Shown: positions 25,426 through 38,041 of the stretch, piece by piece
Layout: every line of letters starts with the position of its first letter
Numbering within the stretch: the stretch's first letter is position 1
Assembly: GCF_030684895.1 (NCBI RefSeq)
Contig: NZ_JAUXXP010000039.1
Coordinates: 21,947-85,946, forward strand
Direction: 5' to 3'
Length of the DNA stretch: 64,000 nt
Origin: Pseudomonas sp.
GTDB lineage: Bacteria; Pseudomonadota; Gammaproteobacteria; Pseudomonadales; Pseudomonadaceae
The notes under the pieces: generated by a model
What the model saw: the letters and a program-made list of their open reading frames with translations, nothing else
Database searches by the model: none
Told to the model about the DNA's origin: nothing
Position numbers and translations under genes: made by a program

Positions 25426-25934
25426 AGTCACTTCCTGGAGTGACACACTTTATCGCTCCCTGGCGTTGGTGGACGCTAGCGCTGGCCATTGCCTCGGCCG
25501 ACCAAGCGCTCAAGAGCGCAATTGCGGGGGCGCTACCGGTCGGCAGCGTCATTCCGCTGGCCCCGTTCTTCAATCTGGTTCATTTCTGGAATACCGGTGC
25601 AGCGTTCAGCTTCCTGGCTGACGCGGGTGGTTGGCAGCGTTACTTTTTCAGCGTCATCGCCTTGGTCGTTTCGGTGGTGCTGGCTCTGATATTGCGTAAA
25701 CCCAGAGCCAACAGCGAAGCCCTAGGCTATAGCCTCATCTTAGGCGGTGCCGTTGGCAATCTGATTGATCGAGCCTCGCAAGGCCATGTGATCGACTACC
25801 TGGATTTTTACTGGCAGTCCTGGCATTGGCCTGCGTTTAACCTGGCGGATATCGGTATCGTCGGTGGTGCGACCATGTTGATCCTGAGCAGCTTACTGAA
25901 CCCGAATGAGGAAACCGGCCGAGCCAGAGAATGA
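25422..25934 (+). CDS. lspA: Signal peptidase II-like protein LspA (metal-island copy)
   Basis: 170-aa membrane aspartyl protease that removes lipoprotein signal peptides. Four hydrophobic helices are visible, with the conserved blocks NLVHFWNTGAAFSFLAD, GGAVGNLIDRASQGHVIDYL and FNLADIGIVGG; the catalytic Asp residues are in NLIDR and FNLAD. An essential housekeeping lspA is expected elsewhere, so this is an extra copy like the PbrC/PbrBC-type LspA of lead operons. Start-stop overlaps on both sides (25422-25425 and 25931-25934) couple it to DUF3703 and the AraC-type gene. No lipoprotein substrate gene is evident in the operon. Confidence 0.9.
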   Translation: MKSLPGVTHFIAPWRWWTLALAIASADQALKSAIAGALPVGSVIPLAPFFNLVHFWNTGAAFSFLADAGGWQRYFFSVIALVVSVVLALILRKPRANSEALGYSLILGGAVGNLIDRASQGHVIDYLDFYWQSWHWPAFNLADIGIVGGATMLILSSLLNPNEETGRARE

Positions 25935-26677
25935 AAGACTTGCCCTCAACAGGCGCGGTGCGCTGGGCAGGCCATGCCTGGGTGGGGCCCGGCATCGGCA
26001 TCTTTCATGGCCGTGCCGGCCACCAGGATTGGCACCACCATCAGGCACATCAGATCTCAGCGGGTCTCGATTCACCTGTATTGGTTGAAACGCCGCTGGG
26101 CATTCAAACAGGATCGGCCGTCTTCATCCCGGCCGGCTTGCCGCATCGGCTCAGCGCCAACCGAGTGCTATCGATCTATCTGGATGCAGTGTCCGATGAG
26201 GCGCGTGCTTTGTGTGGCAGCGAAACAGCGCGGGTGATTGAGATCGCGCCGGGGGATATCACGCCGATTATCGAGGCGCTACGTGAGCCAGGGCACACTG
26301 CACTTCAGGTAAGAGCGGGGGTGCGCCAATCACTGCAACTTTCCGATCCGCCGCCTTCAGATCCTCGTTTGACCACTGTGGTTGAGGCGCTGCGTAGTGG
26401 CCAAATGGGACGCGACGAAATGGCCGCGTTGGTGCATTTATCCCCCTCACGGTTTTCCCACTGGTTTGTAGAGCAAACCGGCCTGCCGCTGCGCAGCTAT
26501 GCGAAATGGTTGCGTCTCACGCAGGCCCTGCAATATGTGGCCAAAGGTGTACGACTAACCGAAGCAGCTCATGCAGCGGGCTTTTCTGACTCGGCGCATT
26601 TCTCCCGGACATTCCGGACGCTGCTGGGCATCGATCCTTCTTCCGCACTGGCTGAGGTCGATCTTCAGGAGTCATAG
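25931..26677 (+). CDS. AraC-family transcriptional regulator with cupin N-terminus
   Basis: 248-aa protein. The N-terminal 130 residues look like a cupin/AraC sensor and contain a His cluster (GHQDWHHHQAHQISAG) that could bind metal. The C-terminal 100 residues carry the double helix-turn-helix of AraC proteins (MAALVHLSPSRFSHWFVEQT; RLTEAAHAAGFSDSAHFSRT, ending in FRTLLGIDPSS). It overlaps lspA by 4 bases. Being last in the coupled cadA-DUF3703-lspA block it is likely made only on metal exposure. Its targets are unknown; the sterol-desaturase gene 68 bases downstream is one candidate. Confidence 0.85.
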   Translation: MKDLPSTGAVRWAGHAWVGPGIGIFHGRAGHQDWHHHQAHQISAGLDSPVLVETPLGIQTGSAVFIPAGLPHRLSANRVLSIYLDAVSDEARALCGSETARVIEIAPGDITPIIEALREPGHTALQVRAGVRQSLQLSDPPPSDPRLTTVVEALRSGQMGRDEMAALVHLSPSRFSHWFVEQTGLPLRSYAKWLRLTQALQYVAKGVRLTEAAHAAGFSDSAHFSRTFRTLLGIDPSSALAEVDLQES

Positions 26678-26745
26678 CTCTTTCGTTCAAGCCGAAAGCG
26701 GGTCTCCCCACATACAGTCATGGCTCCCTACCCAGGAGCTGAGCG

Positions 26746-27615
26746 ATGCCTATTTTCCTGCGATTCCCCCTACGCTGGCTGAGCTATCCACTTGTGTTTG
26801 GTGGCTGTGCCGCCTTCATGCTCTGGGCGCTGTACGCGGGAGTGCCGTATTGGCCCACCACACCGGTAGTCGCCGCGGTGGGTCTGTTAAGCGTCGCGGG
26901 GTTAGAGCGCATCCAGCCTTTTCGCGAAGCCTGGCTTGAGGATCATCAAGACACCGCGACCGACCTACTGCACATGCTGGTGAATCTCTCCGTCATCCAG
27001 TTCACCGCTGAAATCCTGGCCAGGCTGGGCGATGCAGTGCCAGCTACGGTTCGTCTCTTCCCAGTCGAGAGCCCACTTTGGCTGCAACTGCTGCTGGTCG
27101 CCGCCGTGCTCGATCTGAGCCTGTATGCCATGCATCGTATCAGCCACCATGTACCCTGGCTGTGGCGTTTTCACATGATTCATCACAGCGCCGAGCGGCT
27201 GTACTGGATCAACGGGGAGCGCCGACACCCCTTGCACGCCGCACTCATGGCCGGTCCGGGGCTGGTGATTCTGCTCGCATCAGGTGCTCCATCCGCAGTG
27301 GTTGCTACCTGGTTTGGCATTTTGACCGTGCACTTGGCGTTCCAGCATGCAAACCTGGACTACCGACTGGGATGGCTGCGCCACATCATCGGGGTTGCTG
27401 AAATTCATCGCTGGCATCACAAGCGCGACTTTGCGGATGCCCAGGTTAACTTCGGAGAGTTTCTGATGGTGTGGGATCGACTGTTTGGCACGTTCTACGA
27501 CAGCGCAGGGAAGCTGGGAGAGGCAGAGGTTGGATTGCATGAAAAGGACTATCCCAAAGACTACCTTGGACAGTTGACCGAACCCTTTGGGCGAGACCTT
27601 ACAAGCCAAGGCTAA
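26746..27615 (+). CDS. Sterol desaturase/fatty acid hydroxylase family membrane protein
   Basis: 289-aa integral membrane protein with the diiron His motifs of the superfamily: LYAMHRISHHVPWLWRFH, MIHHSAERLYW and IHRWHHKRDF. Four hydrophobic segments precede and surround these. Family members hydroxylate or desaturate lipids; the substrate here cannot be told from sequence. It follows the AraC-type gene by 68 bases on the same strand and probably ends the cad operon. It could alter membrane lipids in response to metal, which is speculation. Confidence 0.8.
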   Translation: MPIFLRFPLRWLSYPLVFGGCAAFMLWALYAGVPYWPTTPVVAAVGLLSVAGLERIQPFREAWLEDHQDTATDLLHMLVNLSVIQFTAEILARLGDAVPATVRLFPVESPLWLQLLLVAAVLDLSLYAMHRISHHVPWLWRFHMIHHSAERLYWINGERRHPLHAALMAGPGLVILLASGAPSAVVATWFGILTVHLAFQHANLDYRLGWLRHIIGVAEIHRWHHKRDFADAQVNFGEFLMVWDRLFGTFYDSAGKLGEAEVGLHEKDYPKDYLGQLTEPFGRDLTSQG

Positions 27616-28082
27616 CGGATTCTCTTGCGAAGGGCTGCCGCTAGGTGCAACACGATGCCCCTAGTGAGTGGCTCTGGCTAGCTGATGAAAGCGCGCGCCC
27701 GTTGAGCCGATGCCACCCAACGTAAGCTCGCTCGCCCGCAACCAATGTGAGCCCAAGGCTATGCCAGTCGCAGTTAATCTGAGCTGGAGATCGCATCGAT
27801 TGCGAGCTCGGCCGAACTCAAACGCGAGCTGATTCAACTACTGGTTCATGGCTCGAAACCATCAGCAGAGTGGTGCACAACCACTGGAATGGGCGACTCA
27901 TATCCTCTGGAGCAAGTGGCCCATTTCACTGCAATACATAGCGTTGCAGTGAGCTGATCGCCTCTCTAGCGAATGACCTGGGCCAACCCAAGCTGGGCGC
28001 TCTCACGGCCTATACGCCGTTTTTGTTGAAAACCTGCACTTAAATGTCGCTTTAAGACAACTTTTATTGCCGCCTTGTGAAG
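27616..28082. other. Non-coding stretch between cad operon and porin gene
   Basis: No gene of normal length is supported. One short open frame on the plus strand (about 27780-27957, SELEIASIASSAELKRELIQ) lacks a credible start and matches nothing I recognise; it may be a remnant. No IS ends, tRNA or clear hairpin with a T run was seen. Confidence 0.4.
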
Positions 28083-28098
28083 ATTACAGAATTGTAAT
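28083..28098. promoter_or_regulatory. ATTACA-N4-TGTAAT box upstream of the first OprD-type porin
   Basis: ATTACAGAATTGTAAT is a perfect 6-4-6 inverted repeat 142 bases before the porin start. Ten bases later ATCTTCA-AGTT-ATCTTCA (28108-28125) is a direct repeat with 11-base period, the layout used by OmpR-family regulators. The 6-4-6 box recurs before four other genes in this window, so it is likely the site of CzcR or a CopR-type regulator. Confidence 0.6.
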
Positions 28099-28240
28099 TT
28101 TCCAATCATCTTCAAGTTATCTTCAGCTTGCAAGGATAGGGCTCAGCTCCCCAAAGGCGCAGAGCGCTTGAGGGTGCAATACCTATAAGAACGCCATGGC
28201 GAAAACTAGACTAATAACTGCCAATATAAAGGAGCAATAA

Positions 28241-29566
28241 ATGCTTAATAAAACCAAACTATCCCTTGCAGTATTTTCGGCGATTGTCAGTGCAGCTCCG
28301 CTCATGGCGGCCGCAGAAGAGCAAGCCGAAGGTTTTGTAGAAGGTAGCAGTTTCAATATTCTCAACCGTAACTTCTACATGAACCGTGACTTTCGTAAAG
28401 GTCAGTCGAGCAACACTGACAATGGTTATACTGAAGCTTGGGCACACGGCATCATTGGCCAGTTCGAGTCGGGCTTTACCCAAGGCACCGTAGGCTTTGG
28501 TATTGATGCCTTCGCCATGCTCGGCCTTAAACTGGATACCGGGGATGGTCGATATGGCCCAGGTGGTACTGTTAATCTGCTGCCGGTAAATAGTGATGGT
28601 GAAGCTGAAGATAACTACTCCAAAGTGGGTGGTGCAGTAAAAGCCCGGCTATTCGACACCGTTGTCAAAGTGGGTGATGTGTTCCCCATGACTCCGGTGG
28701 TTCACTACGGTGACTCCCGCCTGCTACCGGAAAGCTTTCGCGGCGTTACGGTTGAGAACACCAGCTTTGATGGTTTGACCCTTCAGGGTGGCCGCCTGCA
28801 TGCCATGAGCCAGCCGCAGGTCAGCACCATGCGTGATGAATTCGCAACCTTCTATGCGGGCTCTGTCGCGTCGCCATGGGTTGCCTATTTCGGCGGTGAC
28901 TATTCGCTAAATGACAACCTGAGCTTTAGTCTCTATAGCAGCCAACTCAAGGATGCTTGGAAGCAGCACTATGCCGGTACGTCCTTCACCTACCCGCTGA
29001 CCGACAGTGTTTCCTTGTTCGGTGGTTTGAACTACTACAAAGCTGTCGATGACGGCCAGCAGCTGCTGGGTGAGTTCGATAACGACATTTACAGCGGCAA
29101 AGTGGGTGTGCAGTTCGGTGCACACAGCGTTGCCCTGTCGCACCAGCGCAACAACGGCGACGATGATTTCGACTACCTGCGCCAGTCTGATTCCATCTTC
29201 CTCGACAACTCTATTCAGTACAGCGACTTCAACTCGCCGAAAGAGAAGTCCTGGATGCTGCGCTACGACCTAGATATGGCCAGCTATGGCGTTCCTGGAC
29301 TGACCTTCATGACGCGCTATGCGCTGGGTACAGATGCGGACTACTCCGACGCCAACAATGTGTATATGCGTCGTGATGCCGATGGTAATCCGCTGACCGA
29401 CCAGAAGCGCTGGGAGCGCAACATCGAAGCCAAGTACGTCGTACAAGCTGGCTCGCTGAAAGATATGTCCTTCCGCGTTCGCCAGATGACTACCCGCGCA
29501 ACGGATTACGAGTCGGATCTGGACGAGGTTCGTCTGATCGTCGAGTACCCACTGAGCGTGCTCTAA
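28241..29566 (+). CDS. OprD-family outer membrane porin (copy 1)
   Basis: 441-aa protein with a signal peptide (MLNKTKLSLAVFSAIVSAAPLMAAAEE) and then the family start EGFVEGSSFNILNRNFYMNRDFRKG. Residues alternate in the manner of a beta-barrel and the protein ends LIVEYPLSVL, a C-terminal strand typical of OprD proteins. OprD barrels are 18-stranded substrate-specific channels; here the substrate is unknown. It is very similar to the porin at 49360 over its whole length. The start has AAAGGAG upstream. A shared regulatory box precedes it, suggesting metal control. Confidence 0.9.
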   Translation: MLNKTKLSLAVFSAIVSAAPLMAAAEEQAEGFVEGSSFNILNRNFYMNRDFRKGQSSNTDNGYTEAWAHGIIGQFESGFTQGTVGFGIDAFAMLGLKLDTGDGRYGPGGTVNLLPVNSDGEAEDNYSKVGGAVKARLFDTVVKVGDVFPMTPVVHYGDSRLLPESFRGVTVENTSFDGLTLQGGRLHAMSQPQVSTMRDEFATFYAGSVASPWVAYFGGDYSLNDNLSFSLYSSQLKDAWKQHYAGTSFTYPLTDSVSLFGGLNYYKAVDDGQQLLGEFDNDIYSGKVGVQFGAHSVALSHQRNNGDDDFDYLRQSDSIFLDNSIQYSDFNSPKEKSWMLRYDLDMASYGVPGLTFMTRYALGTDADYSDANNVYMRRDADGNPLTDQKRWERNIEAKYVVQAGSLKDMSFRVRQMTTRATDYESDLDEVRLIVEYPLSVL

Positions 29567-29633
29567 AAATGGATGGGCGGGCGGGCTCTAAAAGCCCTGC
29601 CCGCTCATGCATAACAAGATAGATAGTTATTAG

Positions 29634-29649
29634 ATTTCAAGAATGTAAT
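29634..29649. promoter_or_regulatory. ATTTCA-N4-TGTAAT box upstream of PtrA-like gene 1
   Basis: ATTTCAAGAATGTAAT differs by one base in the first half-site from the palindrome at 28083 and keeps the 6-4-6 spacing. It lies 109 bases before the small exported protein gene at 29759. Confidence 0.5.
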
Positions 29650-29758
29650 GTTGAGCTCACGCTGCTGTTAGCTTCACCCCCGTAAAATTCACTCGAACTT
29701 GCAGAACTTGTCCATGAACCTCGACAAGCTACTAATTGAATTTTACGAGGCCTGCCTT

Positions 29759-29992
29759 ATGAAGATGTTGAAAGCTCTAGTTATTGGATCGGTACTTCTT
29801 GTCGGCTCCACACAGACTTATGCAGAAGATGGCTATGATCGCTCAATGAAAGCTCAGGAAAAATTTCGAGCAGATCAAAAACGAATTCACGGAACTGAGC
29901 CTTCTGCCAAACCGGCGGACGAACTAAAGGTTAAGACCAGCAACCAAAATCGGGCCAATACCGATATTAAAAAAGAAACCAACGCTGACTAA
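29759..29992 (+). CDS. Small exported PtrA-like protein (77 aa)
   Basis: From ATG 29759 the product is MKMLKALVIGSVLLVGSTQT with cleavage expected after TYA, leaving EDGYDRSMKAQEKFRADQKR and a charged tail. The track start at 29699 would hide the signal peptide. The mature start (A)EDGYDRSMKAQE matches AEGGGDRVYGRMIQDNE and AEGGADRTFARMEQAS of two other proteins in this window; these resemble the N-terminal domain of PtrA, a copper-linked co-regulatory protein of P. aeruginosa. It is probably periplasmic and metal-induced. A strong terminator follows. Confidence 0.7.
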   Translation: MKMLKALVIGSVLLVGSTQTYAEDGYDRSMKAQEKFRADQKRIHGTEPSAKPADELKVKTSNQNRANTDIKKETNAD

Positions 29993-30060
29993 CCGCCCAC
30001 TTCCGAACGATGTTCACCTCTAGAAGCTCCCGAGCTCCTTTGGAAAGAGGTGTACCCTAA

Positions 30061-30083
30061 GCGCCCTTCGGGGCGCTTTTTTT
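30061..30083 (+). terminator. Rho-independent terminator
   Basis: GCGCCC-TTCG-GGGCGC followed by seven T residues, 69 bases after the small PtrA-like gene. The UUCG-type loop and U run make it a strong terminator for the porin/PtrA-like unit. Confidence 0.9.
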
Positions 30084-30450
30084 ATTTAATCTTTAATAAA
30101 AAAGACTCACTGGGAGTTTAAACCTCCAAGCTAGAAAACTAACTCTACTCTTCCGCAAGTCATTCATGTCTGCAACAAGCCATCGCTGTCAGCGTGTAGC
30201 AAGAAGGGCAAAATGATACCGGTGCAGGCCTTTAGATTGATCTGCCTGATATCTGCAAAGGCACTGGCTATCACCCCGATGCTAGAACACGGTGTCATTT
30301 GAATACCGCGCCCTTGCACCGTCAGCAGATACCTACTCAATAGCTAGACGCCGTGCCCATCTCAATTTTTCATGATTCAGGCCATCCAAGAGTATCGCCG
30401 CGCTCTCCGCTACCTCATGTAAGCTGAAGTTTTTACTCCTTGAGGATGCT
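30084..30450. other. Intergenic gap with no recognised gene
   Basis: The 367 bases between the terminator and the BASS-type carrier gene contain no supported ORF, no clear inverted repeat and no copy of the 6-4-6 box. A ribosome site (TTGAGGATGCT) precedes the carrier. Confidence 0.5.
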
Positions 30451-31419
30451 ATGAGTAGGGATGCGCTTGAACAAAACCAGATACCGATCTATTTCGTTGC
30501 GGTCATTGCAGCGGCAATCGGTGGGTTAATAGCTCCTGCAGCTACGCAGAGCCTGAACGCATTAGTGACCCCGACTATCGCCGTGCTGATGTACGCGATG
30601 TTCCTGCAAATCCCCTTTCTTGATTTCCGCGAGAGTCTTAGCAACAAACGCTTCATGTCTGCCTTGCTGATCGCCAATTTTGTACTGATTCCACTGTTGG
30701 TGTGGGCACTAACCAGAGGGCTCGCAGAACACCCGGCAGTACTAATCGGCGCTCTTCTGGTTTTGCTCACTCCCTGTATCGACTACGTGGTGGTATTTAC
30801 GCACATAGGCAGAGGCGACTCGCGTGCGATTCTTGCAGCAACCCCCATCCTCTTGCTGTTGCAACTTGTGCTGTTGCCTGTGTATTTGGCTTTTATGCTA
30901 GGGGAGCAATCCCAAGTCGTTATCTCGATAGCGCCTTTCGCTGAAGCCTTTCTCGCACTGATTGTCGTGCCTTTATTGCTCGCGGTGGCTACAGCAGCCT
31001 TGGCTAAGCGCTCGCGGATCGTAGGTCGCTGGAACACCGTATGGGCATGGATGCCAGTCCCTGCGATGGCGGCAGTTCTCATTGCGGTGGTTGGGTCGCA
31101 AATCTCGCCAGTGGTACGTGATATCGACCAGCTTTTACCGGTGATCCCGGTGTATATCGGTTTCATGCTTTTGGCCCCCGTAGTGGGCGCACTCGCTTCA
31201 AAAGCTTATAAACTGCCCGCCTCGACGGCGAGAGCGGTTACTTTCAGTACCGCCACACGTAACTCGTTGGTGGTTCTTCCGCTGGCCCTGGCATTACCTG
31301 AAGAAATACGAGGGCTTGCAGCCGCAGCGGTCATCACCCAGACACTGGTTGAGTTGGTGGGTGAACTTGTCTACATCCGGGCAGTGCCGATTCTCATCTG
31401 GCGTAAAAAAAGCCGCTGA
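30451..31419 (+). CDS. BASS/ACR3-superfamily carrier (annotated in relatives as arsenic resistance protein)
   Basis: 322-aa inner-membrane protein with about ten hydrophobic helices (PIYFVAVIAAAIGGLIAP onward), spanning the length of the bile acid:Na/arsenite (BASS/ACR3) superfamily. LTPCIDYVVVFTHIGRGDSR keeps the Cys in helix 4 that ACR3 pumps use for arsenite, and FSTATRNSLVVLPLALALPE corresponds to the second conserved crossover region with the usual Glu. No arsR, arsC or arsH gene adjoins it, so arsenite export is only a possibility; it may move another anion. It runs convergently towards czcA, separated by a bidirectional terminator. Confidence 0.75.
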   Translation: MSRDALEQNQIPIYFVAVIAAAIGGLIAPAATQSLNALVTPTIAVLMYAMFLQIPFLDFRESLSNKRFMSALLIANFVLIPLLVWALTRGLAEHPAVLIGALLVLLTPCIDYVVVFTHIGRGDSRAILAATPILLLLQLVLLPVYLAFMLGEQSQVVISIAPFAEAFLALIVVPLLLAVATAALAKRSRIVGRWNTVWAWMPVPAMAAVLIAVVGSQISPVVRDIDQLLPVIPVYIGFMLLAPVVGALASKAYKLPASTARAVTFSTATRNSLVVLPLALALPEEIRGLAAAAVITQTLVELVGELVYIRAVPILIWRKKSR

Positions 31420-31470
31420 GGACGTCACGGCACAGTCACCGCCCACATTGAGCGGTATTTACGGTAAGCA

Positions 31471-31498
31471 AAAAGCCCCGCTCAAGAGCGGGGCTTTT
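31471..31498. terminator. Bidirectional terminator between BASS carrier and czcA
   Basis: AAAAGCCCCGCT-CAAG-AGCGGGGCTTTT, a perfect 12-bp stem with T runs on either strand, lies in the convergent gap and can end both transcripts. Confidence 0.9.
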
Positions 31499-31525
31499 CA
31501 GTTGCAAACGAATAGCGCTGTGAAC

Positions 31526-35001
<3,476 letters not shown>

Positions 35002-35015
35002 AGCTCGACTCCGAA

Positions 35016-36605
35016 TTAGTGGTCATGGCTCGCGCCGGCTTTGCCAAGCTCAGCTTTGATCAGGAAGCTGTTCTTCAGCGCGTATCGATCGCCCGCCTTC
35101 AGACCCGAGATAACCTCGACGAAGTGGCCGTCGGATTTGCCCAGCTCAAGAGGCCGAGCTTCTAGCTGGTTATCGAAGCGGCCGAACACTACCTGCCAAT
35201 CGCGAACGGTCTGGATCGCTTCGACCGCTACTGCAACGGGAACGTCGTTCTCCTGGGCAATCACCTCGACCGTCACTGGCAAACCAGGCCGCCATATCCG
35301 ATCTGGGTTGGCTAGCACGATGCGAGCAGTCGCCGAGCGGGTTTGCGCCCCAACCAGAGCGCTGACATAGGAAATGGAGCCCTTAGCCGTGGCGGCGAAT
35401 GCGCTGGAGCTCACGACAACGTTTTGCCCTTCGGCGATTACGCCCAAGTCTTTCGCCGCGACGGTTGAGTCCACCCATACGGTCGACAAATCCGAGACGG
35501 TAAAGACTGCGGAGTCCTCTTTGAGTACTTCACCAACAGAGATGCTTTTGCTGGTTATCACGCCATCGATAGGGGCACGAATCTCGAATTCGGTGAGATT
35601 CTGGCCTTTGGCCGGGGCACCGCCCAGCGAAGCGATTTGTTGCTGGACGCGCTGCACTGCGATAGCAGCTTCCTGCATGGCAACTTGCGCCTGCAGGAAG
35701 TCCTGCTCGGCGGAAATCTTCTCTTCCCACAATTGCTTTTCACGTGCATAGGTCGTGCGGGCAAGCGCAGAGCGTTGCTGGGCGGCCATTAGCTCGCCAC
35801 GCAGTTCGGCCAGCGCCTGGCTGGAGATTTTGGCCAATACCTGACCCTTGCTGACCGTATCGCCAGCACTAACCGCCACCGAGTCGACGCGCCCGGCAAG
35901 TTGCGGGGTCACCTGAACCGTGCGGTCACCGTTGTAACGAACCTCGCCGAGCACTTGCAGCGTGGAGGCGATTTTCGCTGGACCAGCAGTGGCGAGCGTG
36001 ACGCCACCCTGCTCAAGCTGCGCATCCGTCATCGTCACGCGGCCCTCAACCTGCTCGTAACCGAACGAATAGCTCTTGCCACTGTGCTTGGCGCTGATGG
36101 AAACCTGGAATGAATGCGGCTCTACAACCGCGGCATCGCCACGTAGGTAGTCATTCTCTTTGCTGAAATTGATGATTTGCGCAGGTTGGCCAAGACGCAA
36201 CAAGGTCACCTGTACCGTGCTTTCAGTAGGATTTAAAAGCTTACCGTCCAGGTAGGTATAGAGCCTGAACTGAGGCTCTACGCCCTCCTCAAAAATCGTC
36301 ACTTCAAGTGCATAATCACCCTCGGTGAAAAGCTTGCCGCCATGCTCGCCCTTGGTGGGTTCTACAGTTTCATGGTGCTCTTTATCTGCATGCTCATCGG
36401 CCTCTTCATGCTCGTCGGCCGAAGCCTCCCCGTGGTGCTCGGGATCTGCGTGAGCCGATACATCCTCATGACTCTCATCATGGCCATGGCCTTCCTCCCC
36501 GGACTTACCAGGGCTACCACTTAGAATCAGACCCGCCACGGCTAAACCGATGACGACAACAGCCACAATCATCAGCCACTGCTTTCTGGGAGTTGTTGAT
36601 GCCAT
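35016..36605 (-). CDS. czcB: CzcB, periplasmic adaptor of the Czc efflux pump
   Basis: 529-aa membrane-fusion protein from ATG 36605 (MASTTPRKQWLMIVAVVVIG, one N-terminal helix). A His/Glu-rich stretch follows (residues 35-85, for example GEEGHGHDESHEDVSAHADP), then a separate domain (ALEVTIFEEGVEPQFRLYTY to VEPHSFQVSISAKHSGKSYS, residues 100-190), then the lipoyl/alpha-hairpin/barrel core (VTPQLAGRVDSVAVSAGDTV; VTSKSISVGEVL). It links CzcA to CzcC and probably buffers metal. The IFEEGV domain is also found in the NicO-type transporter at 60341. Same operon as czcC and czcA. Confidence 0.93.
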   Translation of the reverse strand: MASTTPRKQWLMIVAVVVIGLAVAGLILSGSPGKSGEEGHGHDESHEDVSAHADPEHHGEASADEHEEADEHADKEHHETVEPTKGEHGGKLFTEGDYALEVTIFEEGVEPQFRLYTYLDGKLLNPTESTVQVTLLRLGQPAQIINFSKENDYLRGDAAVVEPHSFQVSISAKHSGKSYSFGYEQVEGRVTMTDAQLEQGGVTLATAGPAKIASTLQVLGEVRYNGDRTVQVTPQLAGRVDSVAVSAGDTVSKGQVLAKISSQALAELRGELMAAQQRSALARTTYAREKQLWEEKISAEQDFLQAQVAMQEAAIAVQRVQQQIASLGGAPAKGQNLTEFEIRAPIDGVITSKSISVGEVLKEDSAVFTVSDLSTVWVDSTVAAKDLGVIAEGQNVVVSSSAFAATAKGSISYVSALVGAQTRSATARIVLANPDRIWRPGLPVTVEVIAQENDVPVAVAVEAIQTVRDWQVVFGRFDNQLEARPLELGKSDGHFVEVISGLKAGDRYALKNSFLIKAELGKAGASHDH

Positions 36606-36757
36606 TGGTAACTCCAAATTATCAAAAGTATTGAATTTGACTCATGCCCAGGCGGCGACTAAACGCGCTCAATAAACATGCAGCCGCCAGGAAAGCAGGC
36701 GAGGCTTCATGTCGCATGACGCGACCATCTAAGGCGTTATGTAGGTGTGAGAGATGC

Positions 36758-38041
36758 TTATTTTTTGAATTCGATGTTGAGTTGGGAGCCGTAAATCTTC
36801 TCCAAGCTCACCCAGGCCGAAATAGCTTCATCCAGGGTATTCAGGTATTGGGAGCGCATGCTTACGAGGGTGCGCTGAGCATCGAGTACATCGATAAAGG
36901 CAAACTTGCCCATCTCGAATCCACGTACTGCGCCCTCTACTGCTTGCTGCGCGGTCGGCAGCAGTGTGCCGCTGATCGAGTCGACTTCACTTCTAGCGCT
37001 TTCCCACTGCTCAAATGCCTGCTGGGCTTCCGCGCGCAGGCGGAGCTCTGCGGCATTGCGCAAATCCCGCGCTTGGTCAGCTCCTTGAGCAGCGGCCAGC
37101 ACATTGCCTTGGTTGCGGTTGAACAACGGAATAGGCATCGACAAGCCGAGCAAATTGACGCGCTCGCCAAGCCCTTCGTCGTACTGGCTGCCAACGCTGA
37201 CGGTGAGGTCTGGAATGCGCTGCGACTTTTCGAGTTCCAAGGAAGACTCGGCACGCTGGATTTGCGTGTTGGCCAGCCGTAGGTCCGCTGTATCTGTTAT
37301 GCGTGCAAGCATCTCAGCCTGCGACGGCAGGTACGGCAGGCGCTCAAGATCACCCTCGACATGCGCGAAGTTCGGTGTCTTGGCACCCGTTATGAGCGCC
37401 AGTTGCTTGTAGGCATTGCTTTGATTGAGGCGTGCGCGATTCAGCTCCAGTTGAATTTCCGAAAGCTGCACCTGAGCACGCGAAATTTCGATTGGCGAAG
37501 CCTTGCCGGCCTTTACGCGCCCTTCGACCACCTGAAGTCCGCGACGGGCAAGGTCTAACGACTGTGTGGAAAGCTGCAGTCCTTCCTGGGCACGCAGAGC
37601 TGAGTAAAAGGCCTGGATGACCTCAGCGCGCAAGATGTTTTTCTTACGCTCCAGATCAATCGCCACCGCGTCCTGATCACGCTCAGACACATCAATACGC
37701 GCGCTACGCTTGCCGCCCAGCTCAATTGGCTGAGATACCTGAATGCTGGTAACGCGCGACTCACTGCGCGTGTCCTCAACGCTCCAGGACAACTCAGGAT
37801 TCGGGATCAGCCCAGCTTGAGTACGAGCACCTTCGGCAATACCTGTATTCCATTGTGCTGCAGCGAACTCCTGGTTCTCAGTGAGCGCTTGCGCAAACGC
37901 CTCATCAATCGTTATTGACTGCCTTGTTGATTCGGCAGCAGTTGTTGGAACTGGAGCAATTAACAATGCAGCCAGTAGCCCTGAAAATACACAGAATTTA
38001 CCTATTCCAACTCCATGTCCGGCCATTGTTTTTACATGCAC
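36758..38041 (-). CDS. czcC: CzcC, outer membrane factor of the Czc pump
   Basis: 427-aa TolC-type protein; ATG 38026 (MAGHGVGIGKFCVFSG) is an alternative start five codons in. The signal peptide runs to PTTAA and is followed by SITIDEAFAQALTENQEFAA, the usual start of the first outer-membrane-efflux repeat. Two OEP repeats with long coiled helices are seen (EIQLELNRARLNQSNAYKQL and AQQAFEQWESARSEVDSISG). It completes the tripartite exporter with CzcB and CzcA, and is the first gene of the operon, divergent from czcR. Confidence 0.92.
   Translation of the reverse strand: MHVKTMAGHGVGIGKFCVFSGLLAALLIAPVPTTAAESTRQSITIDEAFAQALTENQEFAAAQWNTGIAEGARTQAGLIPNPELSWSVEDTRSESRVTSIQVSQPIELGGKRSARIDVSERDQDAVAIDLERKKNILRAEVIQAFYSALRAQEGLQLSTQSLDLARRGLQVVEGRVKAGKASPIEISRAQVQLSEIQLELNRARLNQSNAYKQLALITGAKTPNFAHVEGDLERLPYLPSQAEMLARITDTADLRLANTQIQRAESSLELEKSQRIPDLTVSVGSQYDEGLGERVNLLGLSMPIPLFNRNQGNVLAAAQGADQARDLRNAAELRLRAEAQQAFEQWESARSEVDSISGTLLPTAQQAVEGAVRGFEMGKFAFIDVLDAQRTLVSMRSQYLNTLDEAISAWVSLEKIYGSQLNIEFKK

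Noticed and set aside
30451-31419. Firm naming of the BASS carrier as an arsenite pump (arsB/acr3)
   Set aside because: No arsR, arsC or arsH nearby and the superfamily carries many substrates; only the superfamily is supported.
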